DNA of 64,000 nucleotides, taken from the NCBI GenBank assembly GCA_963682175.1, contig OY821791.1, positions 31,680,326 to 31,744,325 of the forward strand, given 5' to 3'. This document shows, piece by piece, positions 22,982 to 35,837 of this stretch; positions within the stretch are counted from its first letter, which is position 1, and every line of letters begins with the position of its first letter. The stretch comes from Triglochin maritima. Its lineage: Eukaryota > Streptophyta > Magnoliopsida > Alismatales > Juncaginaceae. The translations under genes and the position numbers were made by a program. The notes below the pieces were generated by a model. It made no database searches, had not been told where the DNA came from, and saw only the letters and a program-made list of their open reading frames with translations.

Positions 22982-25500
22982 AGGATAGGAAGGAACTCGT
23001 GAAGAACGAGATGATATTGAAGATTGGAAATAGTACAAGCATCGCTGCGATTGTACAAAATTTTATGGAACTTCAATAGTCTAGTGATTTAAATTTATGC
23101 TTTGAAGAATGTTTGTTATGTACCTTCGATTAAGCAAGAACTATTCTGTATCATGTTTTGGATATGGATAACTTAATATATATTTTTAATTCTTGCTTGT
23201 CTATATCGAAGAATGGAATTTTCTATGCAAATGCATTCATATAGAATGATTTCTATTTGCTTGAAATAAATAATAAACAAACTCAAACAAACAATAACAA
23301 AAGAGAAACTAAGATAACTCACGTGAATGATACAATCTTATAGCACTATCGGATTGGTCAAATAAATGACCAAGAGACCTTTCAAGAAGAAAGGAACGAA
23401 AACGAATAACTAATTGGATATGATACATTCTAATGTATGTGGTCCGATAAGTACAAGTGCAAGAGATGGTTTAAGGTACTTCATTTTGTTCACGGACAAC
23501 TATAGTCATTATGGCTATATTTGTCTAATGGGAAGCAAAATTGAATTCTTTGACAAGTTCAAGGAATTTGAGGGTGAAGTAGTGAACCGACTCAACAAGA
23601 ATATCGAGTCTCTATGAAAGGTTCGTAGGGGTGAGTGCTTGGGATACCTAATTTGACTTATTCCTAAAGTAGGAACATGATATTGCTCGACATGGTTCGA
23701 TCAATAATAAGTCAATCTAAATTGCCTATTTACTTTTAGAATTATGCACTACAAATAATGACAAACTCACTAAATATTGTTCCATCCAAATCCATGGAGA
23801 AAATGTCTTGTGAAACTATGGAGTTGAAAGACACCTAAGCTCAACTTTCTCAAGATTTGGGGTTGTGAGGTCTACATCGAGAAATTGATGTCGACCAAAC
23901 TTCAACCAAAAACGGATTAGGTGCTTCTTTATAGGTTATCCTCGTATGTCAAGAGGATACTACTTTTGATATATCACCTCCAATCGAAAGATTGTAGAGA
24001 GAGATATGTTTTTCTGGAATTTCTGGAAAAGAGAGAAAAGTAGTGGGAGTAGAGTTGAGCTTGAGGAAACTCAAGATACTTTACAAGATCATGATATGAA
24101 TGCTGCATTCAAAATCATGAATGCCCAGCCGAGATTCATTTGGTTAGTGGGAGTATGAGCGAGAGATCCTTACAAGAAATTGTGAGAGAATCTCAATCAT
24201 CCTCACCTAGTGTGCGTTCGAGAATCGAACATGAACCTATTCCTCAAGCAATTGTGGAAGAAGTTCGAGAGACACGAGAAGAACCAAAAGAACTAAGAAG
24301 GTCAATGAGGGAAAGGAAGAAACCCAATAAGTATGTGGGACTTCATGAGATCATGGTACTAGATACCAAAGATCCCTCAACCTTCCAAGAAGCAATGGTA
24401 AGAGAAGACTCCAAACAATGGCTTAAGGCCATGGAATCCGAAATAGAATCCATGTATGATAATTAAGTGTAGAACTTGATTTGCCTTCCTCAAGAGAAAA
24501 TGCCATTAAGTATAAATGAGCTTTTAGGAGGAAGATAGACATGGATAGTAACTTGACAACCTACGAAGCAAGGCTTGTAGCAAAAGTTATACTCAAATTC
24601 AAGAAATTGACTTTGATGAAATTTTTGAGAAGTTGCCATATTAAAATCTATTCGGATTATGCTCACTATTGCCGCATTTCACAATTGTGGGATGTGGAAG
24701 ATGAATGTCAAAATGACGTTCCTTAAACAGGAACTTGGAGGAGGATATGTACATGGTACAACCTCAAGGTTTTGATGATCCAAATAATAGTGAGAAGAAA
24801 TGCAAGTTTCGAGAATCCATTTATGGATTGAAACAAGCATCGAGGAGTTGGAACAAACGCTTTGACGAAGAGGTGAAGGAGATTCACTTCATTCAAAGTA
24901 AAGGAAAACCTTGTTGATACAAGGAGATTAGTGGGAGCCATGTAGTACTTCTGATCTTATATGTCGATGACATATTGCTCATGAGCAATCATATACCTTA
25001 GCATTAGCAAACGAGAAATTTCATTGAAATCGGCATTTTCAATGAAAAGAAAAGGATGAGGCTCAACCCATCTTGAGAATCAAGATACATTGAGATACAT
25101 CCCGTAGACTCATTGGCTTCAGTCAACGTGCATACATTGACAATGTCTTGGAAATGTTCAAGGTGAACAATTCCGATATGGACAATGTGCCAATAAGTAT
25201 GAGTATAGGTGTGCAACTCAAGAAGTCTCAATGTGCTCAATCACACAAAGACTTGGAGTACATGAAGGTATCCCTTATGCTTCGGCAAAAAGAAGGACCA
25301 TGTACACGATGACTTGCACAAGACTCAATATCTCGTATGCTCTAAACGTGACAAGAGGTCACCTATCCAACGCAAGTCCTAATCGTAGGATTACGGTCAA
25401 GAATATTCTGAAGTACCTTAACCGGACTAAAGATAAGATTCTTGTTTATGGAAGACAAAGGAGAAAATAGCCGAGGGCTATTTTGATGCAATTCTTATAG
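22982..25500 (+). pseudogene. copia pol relic (integrase, reverse transcriptase)
   Basis: Broken pieces follow copia order. The integrase core is at 23414-23617 (MDMIHSNVCGPIS, YFILFTDNYSHYGY, both catalytic-type Asp contexts visible). The start of the reverse transcriptase is at about 24300-24466 (DPSTFQEAMV, WLKAMESEIESMY). RT parts follow at 24735-24917 (MVQPQGFDDPNN, SIYGLKQASRSW) and 24959-24970 (YVDD). The C-terminal RT/RNase H boundary is at 25231-25470 (PYASA, CTRLNISYALNVTRGHLSNA, VKNILKYLNRTKD). At least eight stops or frameshifts separate them. Large parts are lost, including the pre-integrase zinc finger and most of RNase H. It is non-functional. Confidence 0.88.
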
Positions 25501-25820
25501 GAATTCTTGACAATAGGAGGTTGGAGTGATGATGCGTCATCATTATCGAAGGTGGAGGTATGAGCTAGTGTAGTTAGGAGTAATATCACTACAGCTAACT
25601 CAACCACCAACGAAAGACAAAATAAATAAATAGGTGGACACAACAGTGGCACAACTGATCCATTCAACAAACCTTCATACCAAGCTAAGTGACGAAATAT
25701 ATTTCGAGTCCATGGATCCGAGGAACCATGTGGATTGGCTTGATAGGTGATTTGGGAAGGTTACCCTAGTTATTAATGTTTTATACATTGAGAATGTATG
25801 TGAAAGAAAACTTTGATAAC

Positions 25821-25831
25821 AAGTGGGAGAT
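25821..25831 (+). other. polypurine tract
   Basis: AAGTGGGAGAT lies directly before the 3' LTR, the usual copia plus-strand primer. Confidence 0.9.
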
Positions 25832-27735
25832 TGAAGGGAATGTGTTCTAAAAGTTTTACTTTTAAATGTCAATTATTATGAATTGAATGAGAAATCATTT
25901 TGTTCCTTGTTTATGTTATTCGTCTTTTAGAAGTGTTAAGGAAGAGGCTCTTGGTCCTTAACCGTAGAGCTCTAAAAGATATTGGTTTACATAAAACAAA
26001 AGATATTCGCAATTATGGTAATTAACATGGGACATTAATTACCGGGTTAAGATTGTCGTGTTGGTCATAGATCATTGTAGCTCTACAAGTGAGTGACAAC
26101 ACGGGTACACAAAAGAGGAAAATAGTACTTTTGTATACTGAATTGACCTAACAAGTATAATATTATAGAAATGTGTTTCTGTGTCATTAATATTTTACTG
26201 TGTCCTTGGTCCTTTGATATGAGACTTATATCCGATCGCTTAAGGAGTTCTTAATTAGACTAGTGTCTTAAGCTATCGATGAGTGTAGTGTAAAGGCATT
26301 AGTTGGTTAAGTACAACTTTTGTTGGAGAAGATAGCTAGTCAAAAGATTATCATTGCCCCTCTTAATTGAGTAATGATATTAATGGGCCCCTTGATAAAG
26401 CAAAGTTATAATGTGCACAATGTGATTTGAGTTAAGTCACATATTTATAACTAGCTTAAAGAGATCAAGAAATGAATACTAATATACAAAGATGACACAA
26501 TACTACTTTGTATGTATTCTTAATATCATGAGGCAAGGGACGGACACAAGTGGTGCACTCCATCACTAATTGGATCGGGTTTTGGTTCGAGCTGAATTAA
26601 GACATCTAGCTAATTGGGAACTATAATGTGTAGCTAGATACCGCTTATAGTTTGTGATGTTAAGCTATTAATATCACTGCCAATTTAGTTTAGATCCTCC
26701 CATAGGTCACACCATAAAACTGGGAAACAAGAAGGTGATTTTATGTTCATATGATGTATCGAGTTTCGTATACATGTGGTGAATCGATAAAATCATTATG
26801 TCATGAAAATGACATATTTAGAATCATGAATTTATATATGAGATGTAAATATATCATGGGGTGTGATTGTTTGATATTACATATGATGATATATTGCATA
26901 GGATATATAAATTAGCTATAACCCCAAAGATCAAATTTTGTTGGGAATTAATCCAAAATTCGATAAGGCAAATTAATTAATTAAATTTGCTAAAACCCCA
27001 AATACGAATTTTGTTGGGAATTAAACCAAAATTCGATAAAGGCAAATTAATTAAATTTCCTAAAACAAAAAAAACGAATTTTGTTGGGAATTAATCCAAA
27101 ATTCGATAAAGGCAAATTAATTAAGGAATTATTGATCATGGTTTTGACTTGGTCAATTATGATTAAATTTGGATGTGGATTAATAAATTTAATATTGAGA
27201 ATTGGTCTTAAGAGAGAAAAACATGGAAGAATGGGTCAATGCATAGCCCATGATGTGGAAATTAAAGGAGCCTATAAATAGGCCTAATTTCCTTCATTAA
27301 AAATAAATATATGCAAAATTCTCTCTCTCTCTAACCACCCCTAATTAATCCATCTGAAATTCCTTAGTTAATTTGAGTTTTTGGAGAGTAAAATCTCAGG
27401 AAAGAAAAAGGGGGTTATTAGCTAGATTCTAAACCCGTTTGGAGATTGATTGACTAGCTCCTTTCTCTCCAACCTTGTTTAGAGTTTGGTGAACACTCGG
27501 AGGCAATCCACCGGGCGATTCGACCGGCAACGCAACTCCGGATCTTCAAGAGGTTTTAGAGAACCTCTAGGTATGATTCTAATTGCAATTGTTTGTTTGT
27601 TCTAATGCATGTTAAATAATTAGGACAAACAAATGCATGTCTATATGAAAATCGAAGAAAATATGAATGTTTCGATCCTATATGTTTATAAAATTTCGAA
27701 AAATATATACATACTATAGGGCATGAAATCCAACA
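25832..27735 (+). repeat. 3' LTR of the copia element
   Basis: 1904 bp, almost identical to 18600-20505; both have the same three tandem AT-rich units. Confidence 0.96.
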
Positions 27736-28031
27736 GAGTTTTATGTTTGAATTTCAGAAATAAAGAGGTTTGAAGAGAAGAAACATAAAAGGACCCAAAA
27801 GCAGGAAAAAGGACTGAGTTGAAAGACTCGAGGACTAAGATGCAAGATCAAAGGACCTGAATGAAAGATCGAAGGACCAATGAGCAAACAAAAATACCCC
27901 ACACCATCATGGGGAGTATTTTGGCAATTCTATTCGGGTCGGAGCTCCAACAAGTCAAGTAAATACATCAAAGACAAACAATACCATCATGGAAAGCCCA
28001 GACGAAAGCACAGGCCGATCCGGATCCTGTA

Positions 28032-28070
28032 GACCGCCAATTGGCGGTCTGGGACCGCTAATTGGCAGTC
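28032..28070. repeat. LTR A palindromes
   Basis: GACCGCCAATTGGCGGTC is a perfect 18-bp palindrome (28032-28049). It is followed by a degenerate copy (28053-28070), about 120-160 bp upstream of the TATA box. Confidence 0.95.
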
Positions 28071-28189
28071 CGGGTTGCTCCGGATCTGCAGAGATTTTTG
28101 TGGGTTGTGTATTAGAGCGTATTTAGTCTATTTTTGTTATTTGTTTAGTCCCATACCGGGGGATTGTCCCAGATTACCTTTTTCTATGG

Positions 28190-28200
28190 CTATAAATAGA
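28190..28200 (+). promoter_or_regulatory. TATA box of LTR A
   Basis: CTATAAATAGA; the transcript start should lie about 30 bp downstream. Confidence 0.7.
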
Positions 28201-29151
28201 ACTCTTCACCTTCTATTGTAAGCCTTCCATGCTTTGTGGCCATTCTCCCTAATTGAAGTGAAAGCCTTGAAGCAAGAAACTCAATGGGGGAGATGCTACT
28301 GGTATTGTGAGTCTGAAATCAATAAAGTTTTCCTTGTTTTGTTGCTTCTTTTATAGCTCTTTTGTAGTTCTTGCATGTTAGTTTAATTGTCTTTTATTAA
28401 ATCTAGCTTAGTTAATATGTTTTCTTATCTTAGTGTAATAGTTAGTTTAATGTTTAGTGAGTAAAACCACTCCCCTTTTGGGGGGTGGAGATGATACTTA
28501 TATATGCAATTAAGAAAGGAAGAATGTTTTATTTTTAAATGTGTTGATTAATATGAATGCATGCTTGCTTGTTAGAATAGAACACTTCACTAGATGGGTT
28601 TTGCCACAAGTTTTAAGACACCTCCCATGCTTGTTTAGTTTCTTAAATTACCAACTTGTGTTTATGAATGTTAATCAAATAGGTTAGTGATTTAATTGAT
28701 GAGTTTTGCCATGATAAGTAGACACCTCCCATACATGAAAACACTACCTCCACTTGTGCCTATAGGAAGACATTCTTACCTCCTTATTGTGTATGTGTAG
28801 TCACTCCACCCCCTAAGGGGTCTTTCTCTTACTGATTCCAGCATACTTATCAAGTTCTTAGTTCAGTTTGGTAGTTCATCGCTTGTTGTTTGCTTGTGCA
28901 TGTGTTACTTCCTAGTTTAGTGTAGCGTAGATTAGTATAATCAAACTCTCTTCCCTGTTTTTGCCACTTGATTTCGTGCAAATGAGAGGTTTCTCACCTC
29001 CCTGTGGACGACCCGTATTTTCCAAGTCTTCACCGACGCCGTGCACTTGTGGTTAATTAAAACGTTCAACACATAACGAGGTTCTTGACCTCATTCCGAC
29101 ACATCAGCTTGTTGGTTGGAGAGTTTGGATTGATCATCTTGATTTTAATAC

Positions 29152-30696
29152 TGATTGGCATCATATCATGCATATTTTTGTGTCTTATATCCTTTATTCT
29201 TAGTCTAAGCATTGCTATGTAACGAGCTTTGTGTTTGACTTTCAGGAATAAATAGAGTTGAGGAGAAGATGCATAAAAGGACTCAGAAGGAAGGAAAAAG
29301 GACTAAGTTACAAGACTTATGGACTGAGATGAAAGAGAGAAGGACCCAGATGTAAAACCAAAAGGATGAATGAGCAAATCAAGAAGCTCCACACCTAAAT
29401 GAGGAGTATTTTGGCAATTAAATCTGGGCCCAACCATAAACAACCAAATTGGGTTCATCAAACACCAAGAAATAAAGCCAGAACCAAGCCACCAAAATCT
29501 CAACTTGATCGGACACTTATAGACCACCAATCAGCGGTCTAAATTGGTCCAACCGCGGCATAATTTGGTGGGGTGGTGTATTATGTTGTGTTTAGTCCAT
29601 ATTTGGTATGCGTTTTAGTCCCATACGGGGGATTGTCCCGGATTAGCTTTTTCCATGCCTATAAATAGAACTCTTCACCTTCCTTTGTATTCACTCATTG
29701 CCTGGTGGCATTCTCTCTACTTGGAGTAAGCCTTGAAGCAAAACTCAAGGTGGAGAAGAGTGCTACCTTCAATGTGAGTCATTTTAATAAAATATTTTTT
29801 CTTAGTTTCATTTAATATTGTCTTGTCTTTTAATTCTTGCATGCTTCTTTAGTTTGATTTCTTTTCATTTAGCTTCTTTAATATTTCTTGCTTGCTTAGT
29901 TTAATTTCATTTCAGTAGAATGTTTCATTTTAATGCAGGTTGTAGTGTAATGATTAGTGAGTAGTTCCATCCCCATTTGGGGGCTGGAGAAATATGTGAT
30001 GCGATTATATGATGTATTAGATGTGTGTTATCTTAATCCTTTGAACCTTATATGATTTCCATAACTATCTAATGAGATTTCACTCTTGTCTTTGATAGGC
30101 TAATGCTCTTGAATGAAGCTTAGCATATGCTTACACTAGTGGACCTATTTTATGGGGAATGATGAGGTGAGGATATGGATGTAATTGATAAACGAAACAT
30201 GACTTGTAGTGTATGTGCTCTTGTTTCCCTTACCTTTATTAATGTCTTGTATGTTTTAATGATTGGGTAAATCTTATTTCAAGTAGAGGCATAGTGGGGT
30301 TTGGTCTTTATACTTGAGTTCATCTAGCTTCATTCCAATTATTGTCTTGTATGTTTTAATGATATGATCTTATCTTATTTCATGTGGAGGCAAAGTTGGA
30401 TTTAGTTTTATGATTTTCATACACTACATGTTGTGATGAGCATAATTGAACACACACACATACACATATATTTGTATTCACATTCTTTCTCTACCCCCTT
30501 TGGGGTTTAGTTTTATTGCTTATTTTCCATTTCCTTTCGCATTGTAGCATAGTTTAGATCATAACTCATTTCCTCTCCTTTCTTTCCCACTCGACTTCAA
30601 ACAAACTAAAGTCGACACACCTCCCTGTGGATCGACCCGTATTTGTCACTGCTTCAACGCGGCCGTGCACTTGCGGTTAATTAAAACGTTCAATCA
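29152..30696 (+). mobile_element. solo LTR B (Athila-type)
   Basis: 1545 bp, TGATTGGCATC ... GTTCAATCA, flanked by AATAC (29147-29151, 30697-30701). TATA box at about 29660. It holds a decayed palindrome at 29522-29540 and the 'gccgtgcacttgcggttaattaaaac' end block. It is a different subfamily from LTR A. No internal region, hence a solo LTR. Confidence 0.93.
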
Positions 30697-32495
30697 AATA
30701 CCGCAATGGGGGGAACTCTTCTTACGTTGCGCAATTGTTGCCAAACTCTTGAGAGGTTCAAGCTCTTTAAGTTTGATCCTTTGAATAAGATGCATTTGCA
30801 TCCAATTCATTAACATCTCCCGTTACCTAGTATGCTTTGTGAGGGAGGCCCATACATGAGTATTTTGGCCTCACGTGGTGTCAGTTCTCATTCCAAGTAT
30901 ATTTATCCACTATGAGGTTCCCTTTTATTGTCCTTTGACAAAGGACGATGAGAGTTTCTTTTTGTACATAGTTATATTTTAAAAAAAAATCGTCGTGGGT
31001 TCCACTCATTGAGGATTTTGGATCCATTTGTTAATGTATTTGTATTCCCTTTTTAAGTATCTCACATGTTTTGGGGAATTCGGGTTTATGTCGATCAACA
31101 TATCTATGAACTTCCTTTTGCGCTTCACATTGGTGAGATCTTTTCTTTCTCATGCATAAATCCATGTAGTATCATACTCACATTCATTGAGGACAATGCA
31201 TGAAGTAAGTGTGTGTGTGTGGAGGGGGGTTCTTTACTTGTGTACATAGTCGAGTTTTGTTTTCATTTTCTTTAGTTTTCTTTTGTTTGTATTGTTAGGG
31301 TCATGATAGTGTGTTTCAATTTACATTGATATATTCTGCTATACCATGATCCTTGGGTGACTTGCATTCTTTTGCTTGCCTAGAGCTTTAATTTTTCCAT
31401 TTCTTTCAAAATCTCCATGTGTTTGCGAAAGAAAATGTTTTGCGTGTGTTTAGCATGTGCAAAACCGTTGAGAGACGCAGTAAAAAGGAAGCTCCCAAAA
31501 TTAACTTGAACACGATACATTAGGATATCTAGTACACTGACTTTAGGTCTTATCTGTAGTCCTAAGGATGCACCCTGGTTTTCTCTCGGAGTGTGAGTAA
31601 TCATAGGATTTTAGCACTCAAACAAATAAAGAAGTCCACCCTGAACCTAGTGAGTCGAATAATTCACGTCTGTTAGTATAAGGAAGTTCGTTGTAGTCAA
31701 TGACCCTTAAACTCCTATTGACAAACGGTAAGTGTAGGGGTTTTGGTTCATATGTACATAAGAAATAATTTAGTAAGGTGTTCTCTTTTCTCGCACAGCT
31801 ACTATCACTCAGGAAATTAGGTCCGAGGAGACTTGGTATGTGGTGTTTTCAAGTCATCTGACTTGGGATGCACCAACCAAACTCCCGTTGCACCTTAGGT
31901 GGAGATTTGGGAAGGTGTACGTGATAATGTATGTTCTTACAGGAAATGATGCATCATTGATTCAGTTATAATACCACAAGTGCACGGCCACGATAAAGCG
32001 GTGGCAAGTACGGGTCGAGTCCATAGGGAGGTGTGTCAACTCTGGTTCTTCAGAAATCGAGTGGGAAAGGAGAGGAGAAGTTGTTGATTATGCTAACTAA
32101 CTACACTAAACTATGAATGAATTAACAATTAAACTAAACCCCCATGGAGTGGAGATGTGTAGGTATGTGTGTGTGAGTGAGTCTTCATTACATGAGGCAC
32201 AAGTGTGTAAAGTAGGTGAAATCAATTAGAAACTAGTGTGGAGTCTAATTAACATCAACTACATTTACATGAATACATGACTAATATAGTGAGACATGAA
32301 GGTAAGATGAACTATAAGTTCTCAAGCATGAACTAAGTAGCTAGTGTGGACATTAGAACATCAATTAACCCCTTCATACAACTTAATCCATTCATGCATT
32401 CTCTACGAATCAAGCATCCATACATAACAAGCTATTTCCATAAAACCATTACAAGCAGCAAGATAAACTCTAAAGCTAGCATGGGATAAGTACCT

Positions 32496-34046
32496 TGATT
32501 GATCGTTTTATATTAACCGCAAGTGCACGGCCGCATTGAAGCGGTGGCAAATACGGGTCGTCCACTGGGAGGTGTGTCGACGTTTGGTTTGTGCGAAGGC
32601 GAGTGGTAAAGAAAGGAGAAAAGGATTGGTTACACTAAGCTACACTACAATGTGAAACGAAATGGAGAAGAAGCGGTAAAACTAAACCCCAAAGGGGGTA
32701 GAGAAATAATGTGAACATAAAGAAGTGTGTGTGTGTGTGTTCATTAAGCTCCTCACAATATGTAGTGCATGAAATCATAAAACTACATCCAACTTTGCCA
32801 CCACATGAATTAAAATAACACTATATCATTAAAGCATACAAGACAATAAATGGAATGAAGCTAAATGAACTCAAGTATAAAGACTAGACCCTACTATGTC
32901 TCCACATGAATTAAGATACACATTATCATTAAAACATACAAGACATTAACCAAGGTAAAGGCAACAAGAGTACATACACTACAACTTGTGTTTTCAATAT
33001 TAATTCCATCAATATCCTAACCTTATCATTCCCCATAAAATAGGTCCACTAATCAAAGCATAAGCTATGCTTCATTCAAGAGCATTAGCATATCAAAGTT
33101 AAGAGTGAAAACACATTAGATGGTTCTGGAAATCATATAAAGCTCAAGGGATTAAGATAACACACACTTAATACACTACATGATTATATTACATATTTCT
33201 CCACCCCCAAATGGGGATGGAAATACTCATTACACTAACTATATTAACAAAAGAAAGCATAATACTGAAATGAAATTAATTTAAGCAAGCAAGACACATT
33301 AAAGAAACTGAAAGAACATGAAACTAAAGAAACATGCAAGACATGTAAATCGAAATTAACTAAGCAATGTAAAAACTAAAGCAAACAACAATTAACTACA
33401 AAACTTCTATTATTACTCACTCCAAATTACAAGCAACCCTTCCTCCACTAGAGTTTTGCTTCAAGGCTTCACTCTTAGTAGGGAAGAAGGCCACCAAAGA
33501 GAGAGATGGATACAATGGAAGGTGAAGAGTTCTATTTATAAGCATGGAAAAAGCTAATCCGGGACAATCCCCCGATGTGGGACTAAACCAATACCAAAAA
33601 TAGCCTAAACACGCATTAATACAAGTCCAGGAGAAAGCTTAGCAGATCTGGGATGATCCAGACCGCCAATTGGCGGCCTATAAACTTCAGATCCGATTGG
33701 TTTTGGTTGTGGGCTTTGCTTGGAGTATTTCTTGGTCTTGGATGCATCTACTTTGTTTAGTGGAGCTCTGACCCGAATCGAATTGACAAAATACTCCCCA
33801 TGATGGTGTGGAGTTTCCTGTTTTGCTCTTAGGTCCTTCTATCTTACGTTCAGGTCCTTCTCCCTTGCATCTTGGTCCCCAGGTCTCACAATTAAGTCAT
33901 TTTTCCTGCTTTTGGGTCCTTTCATGGCTCTTCTCTTCAAACCTCTTTATTTCTGAAATTCAAACATAAAACTCGTCACGTAGCATTGCTTAGGTGTAAG
34001 ATAATGGATATAAGGTACAAATATAAGCATTAAATGATGTCAATCA
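32496..34046 (-). repeat. 3' LTR of the gag-protease element
   Basis: 1551 bp with TGATTG/CAATCA ends. TATAAATAGA on the minus strand at 33540-33531; one palindrome at 33661-33678. Confidence 0.94.
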
Positions 34047-34060
34047 AATACCCCCACACC
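34047..34060 (-). other. polypurine tract of the gag-protease element
   Basis: On the minus strand GGTGTGGGGGTATT directly precedes the 3' LTR. Confidence 0.85.
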
Positions 34061-35837
34061 TAAGTTTTTGCTAGTCCCGAGCAAAACAAAGAAAGAGAAA
34101 AGCAAACGAGAAACAAGAAATCCTAACTCACTTTCGTAGGAATCACGGTTGCACTTAGCACGTGCAACAAGCCGTTAAACCTCTTTGTTGCCAAGGAGGA
34201 GGAGTGTTGTCTCCTGAGGGTTTTCAGCGGATATACCCACAAAATCCGAACAAGATGCATTATTCAATCTAGACTCTCGACTCGTTGGAAATAATTGTCG
34301 ATCATTGGACGCGGTAATCCTACGGGCCGACTCTATATAGGTAATCAGTCCACACCTACCCTAATGAACCATTCATGCAAGTTAAATAAGGAATTAAGTG
34401 AAAGACATGGACAACCTCAACATCCTCAAGTGATACAAAGTGTAAGGTCCATTAAGGTTCTTATTTGCATTACCATTTTTTTCTTTTTGTTTCTTTTTTC
34501 TTTTTTTTCTTTTTTTCTTTTTATTAGTTGGAGCTTCATTCTCCCAGGGTCAGGTTTCGTGCATCATTGCCCATGAGGACTTATACTATCCCGTACACCT
34601 TTCCCCAAATCTCCACATAGGGCAATCCCTACCACCCGTGTAACGAGAGTTCGGTCGAGGCATCCCAAGTCAGATGACTCGAAAGCACCAGACACGAAGT
34701 CCCCTCAGACCTACTTTCCCGAGTGATAGGAGCCGTCCGAGAAGAGAGATCATCTACTCACTTATTTCTTATCTACACATGAACCAAAACCCCTACACTT
34801 AATGTCTCACAACAAGATTTAAAGGTTCCTTGACTACAACAAACTTCCTTAAGTTAACAGACACGAATTATTGACTCACTAGGTTCAGGGTGGACTTCTT
34901 TAATTATTTGAGTACTGAAACCCTATGATTACTCACCCCCAAGGGGAAACATGGGTGCATCCTAACGACTCGATAAATCCTAAAGCCATAGTACTAGATA
35001 TCCTAATGCATCAAGTTCAAGACAATTTTGGGAGCTTTCTTTTTACTTTGCTTCTCAACGGTTTTGCACATGCTAAACACACGCAAAACCCAGAAAACAT
35101 TTTCTTTTGCAAACACATGAAGATTTTGAAAGAAATGTGAAAATTTTAAAGCAATAGGCAAGCAAAAGAAGACAAGTGACCCAAGGATCATGGCAAGCAG
35201 ATATATCGATATTAAATGCAGCACACTAACATGACCCTAACAATGCACACAAAAGAAAACAAAAATCAAGGGAAAAGACTCGACTATGTACACACGTAAA
35301 ACACCCCCCCCCACACACACACACACCTACTTCATGCATTGTCCTCAATGAATGCGAGCAAGATACTACATGGAGTTATGCCTGAAAAAGAATAGATCTC
35401 ACCAACGTGAAGTACACAGGGAAGTTTCTGGCTATGTTGATGGACACAACCCAAATTCCCTCAAAACCTGTGAGATGCTAAGGAAGGGATACAAATACGT
35501 GAAAGAATTGGGGCCCAAATACTCAAGGGTTGGGGCCCACAACAAACGATGCTCACTGAAGGAGTCTTCTCTTTTTTCTTTTTCTTTTTTTTAACTACAT
35601 ACAATAATGAGCTTCCATCTTCATATGTCAACGGACATCAAATGGGAACCCGCCGTCTCTCGAGCCAGAAATGCACATGCATGGGCTCGCAACATACAAA
35701 ACAGAATTGTTTGACCACCTGACACCCTTATATGCATTGTGGTCGTTTGATGCCTCTTGAGAGTTAGCAAAAGGGGATGCATGAATGAGAGGTGAACCTC
35801 TATCAAGTTGAAGGGTATCAGGTGGTTGATTCTTAAC
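34061..35837 (-). other. 3' untranslated region of the gag-protease element
   Basis: Non-coding. It is homologous in reverse to 30800-31958 and 43895-44435 of element E, including the 'cattgaggacaatgcatgaag' box followed by a GT/G-rich tract (35290-35350). The RT, RNase H and integrase genes that belong upstream of it are missing. Confidence 0.75.

Larger units (their letters stand above)
18600..27735 (+). mobile_element. complete Ty1/copia element, recent insertion
   Basis: A 9136-bp element has two direct LTRs (18600-20505 and 25832-27735), an initiator-Met primer site, an open gag, a decayed pol and a polypurine tract. It is flanked by GAGTT (18595-18599, 27736-27740). The gag, protease, integrase, RT order is copia. 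By eye the LTRs differ at about 7 of 1905 positions plus a 2-bp length change in an A-run, near 0.4%. That implies insertion within roughly the last few hundred thousand years at usual plant rates. It lies inside solo LTR A. Confidence 0.96.
18523..29071 (+). mobile_element. solo LTR A (Athila-type), split by the copia element
   Basis: It starts TGATTGACATCATTTCATGC and ends CGTTCAACA. Flanks are CATAA (18518-18522 and 29072-29076), a 5-bp target duplication. Without the copia insertion the LTR is about 1.4 kb. It has palindromes at 28032-28070, a TATA box at about 28190 and the terminal 'gccgtgcacttgtggttaattaaaac' block. No primer site or internal region follows, hence a solo LTR left by LTR-LTR recombination. 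Confidence 0.92.
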
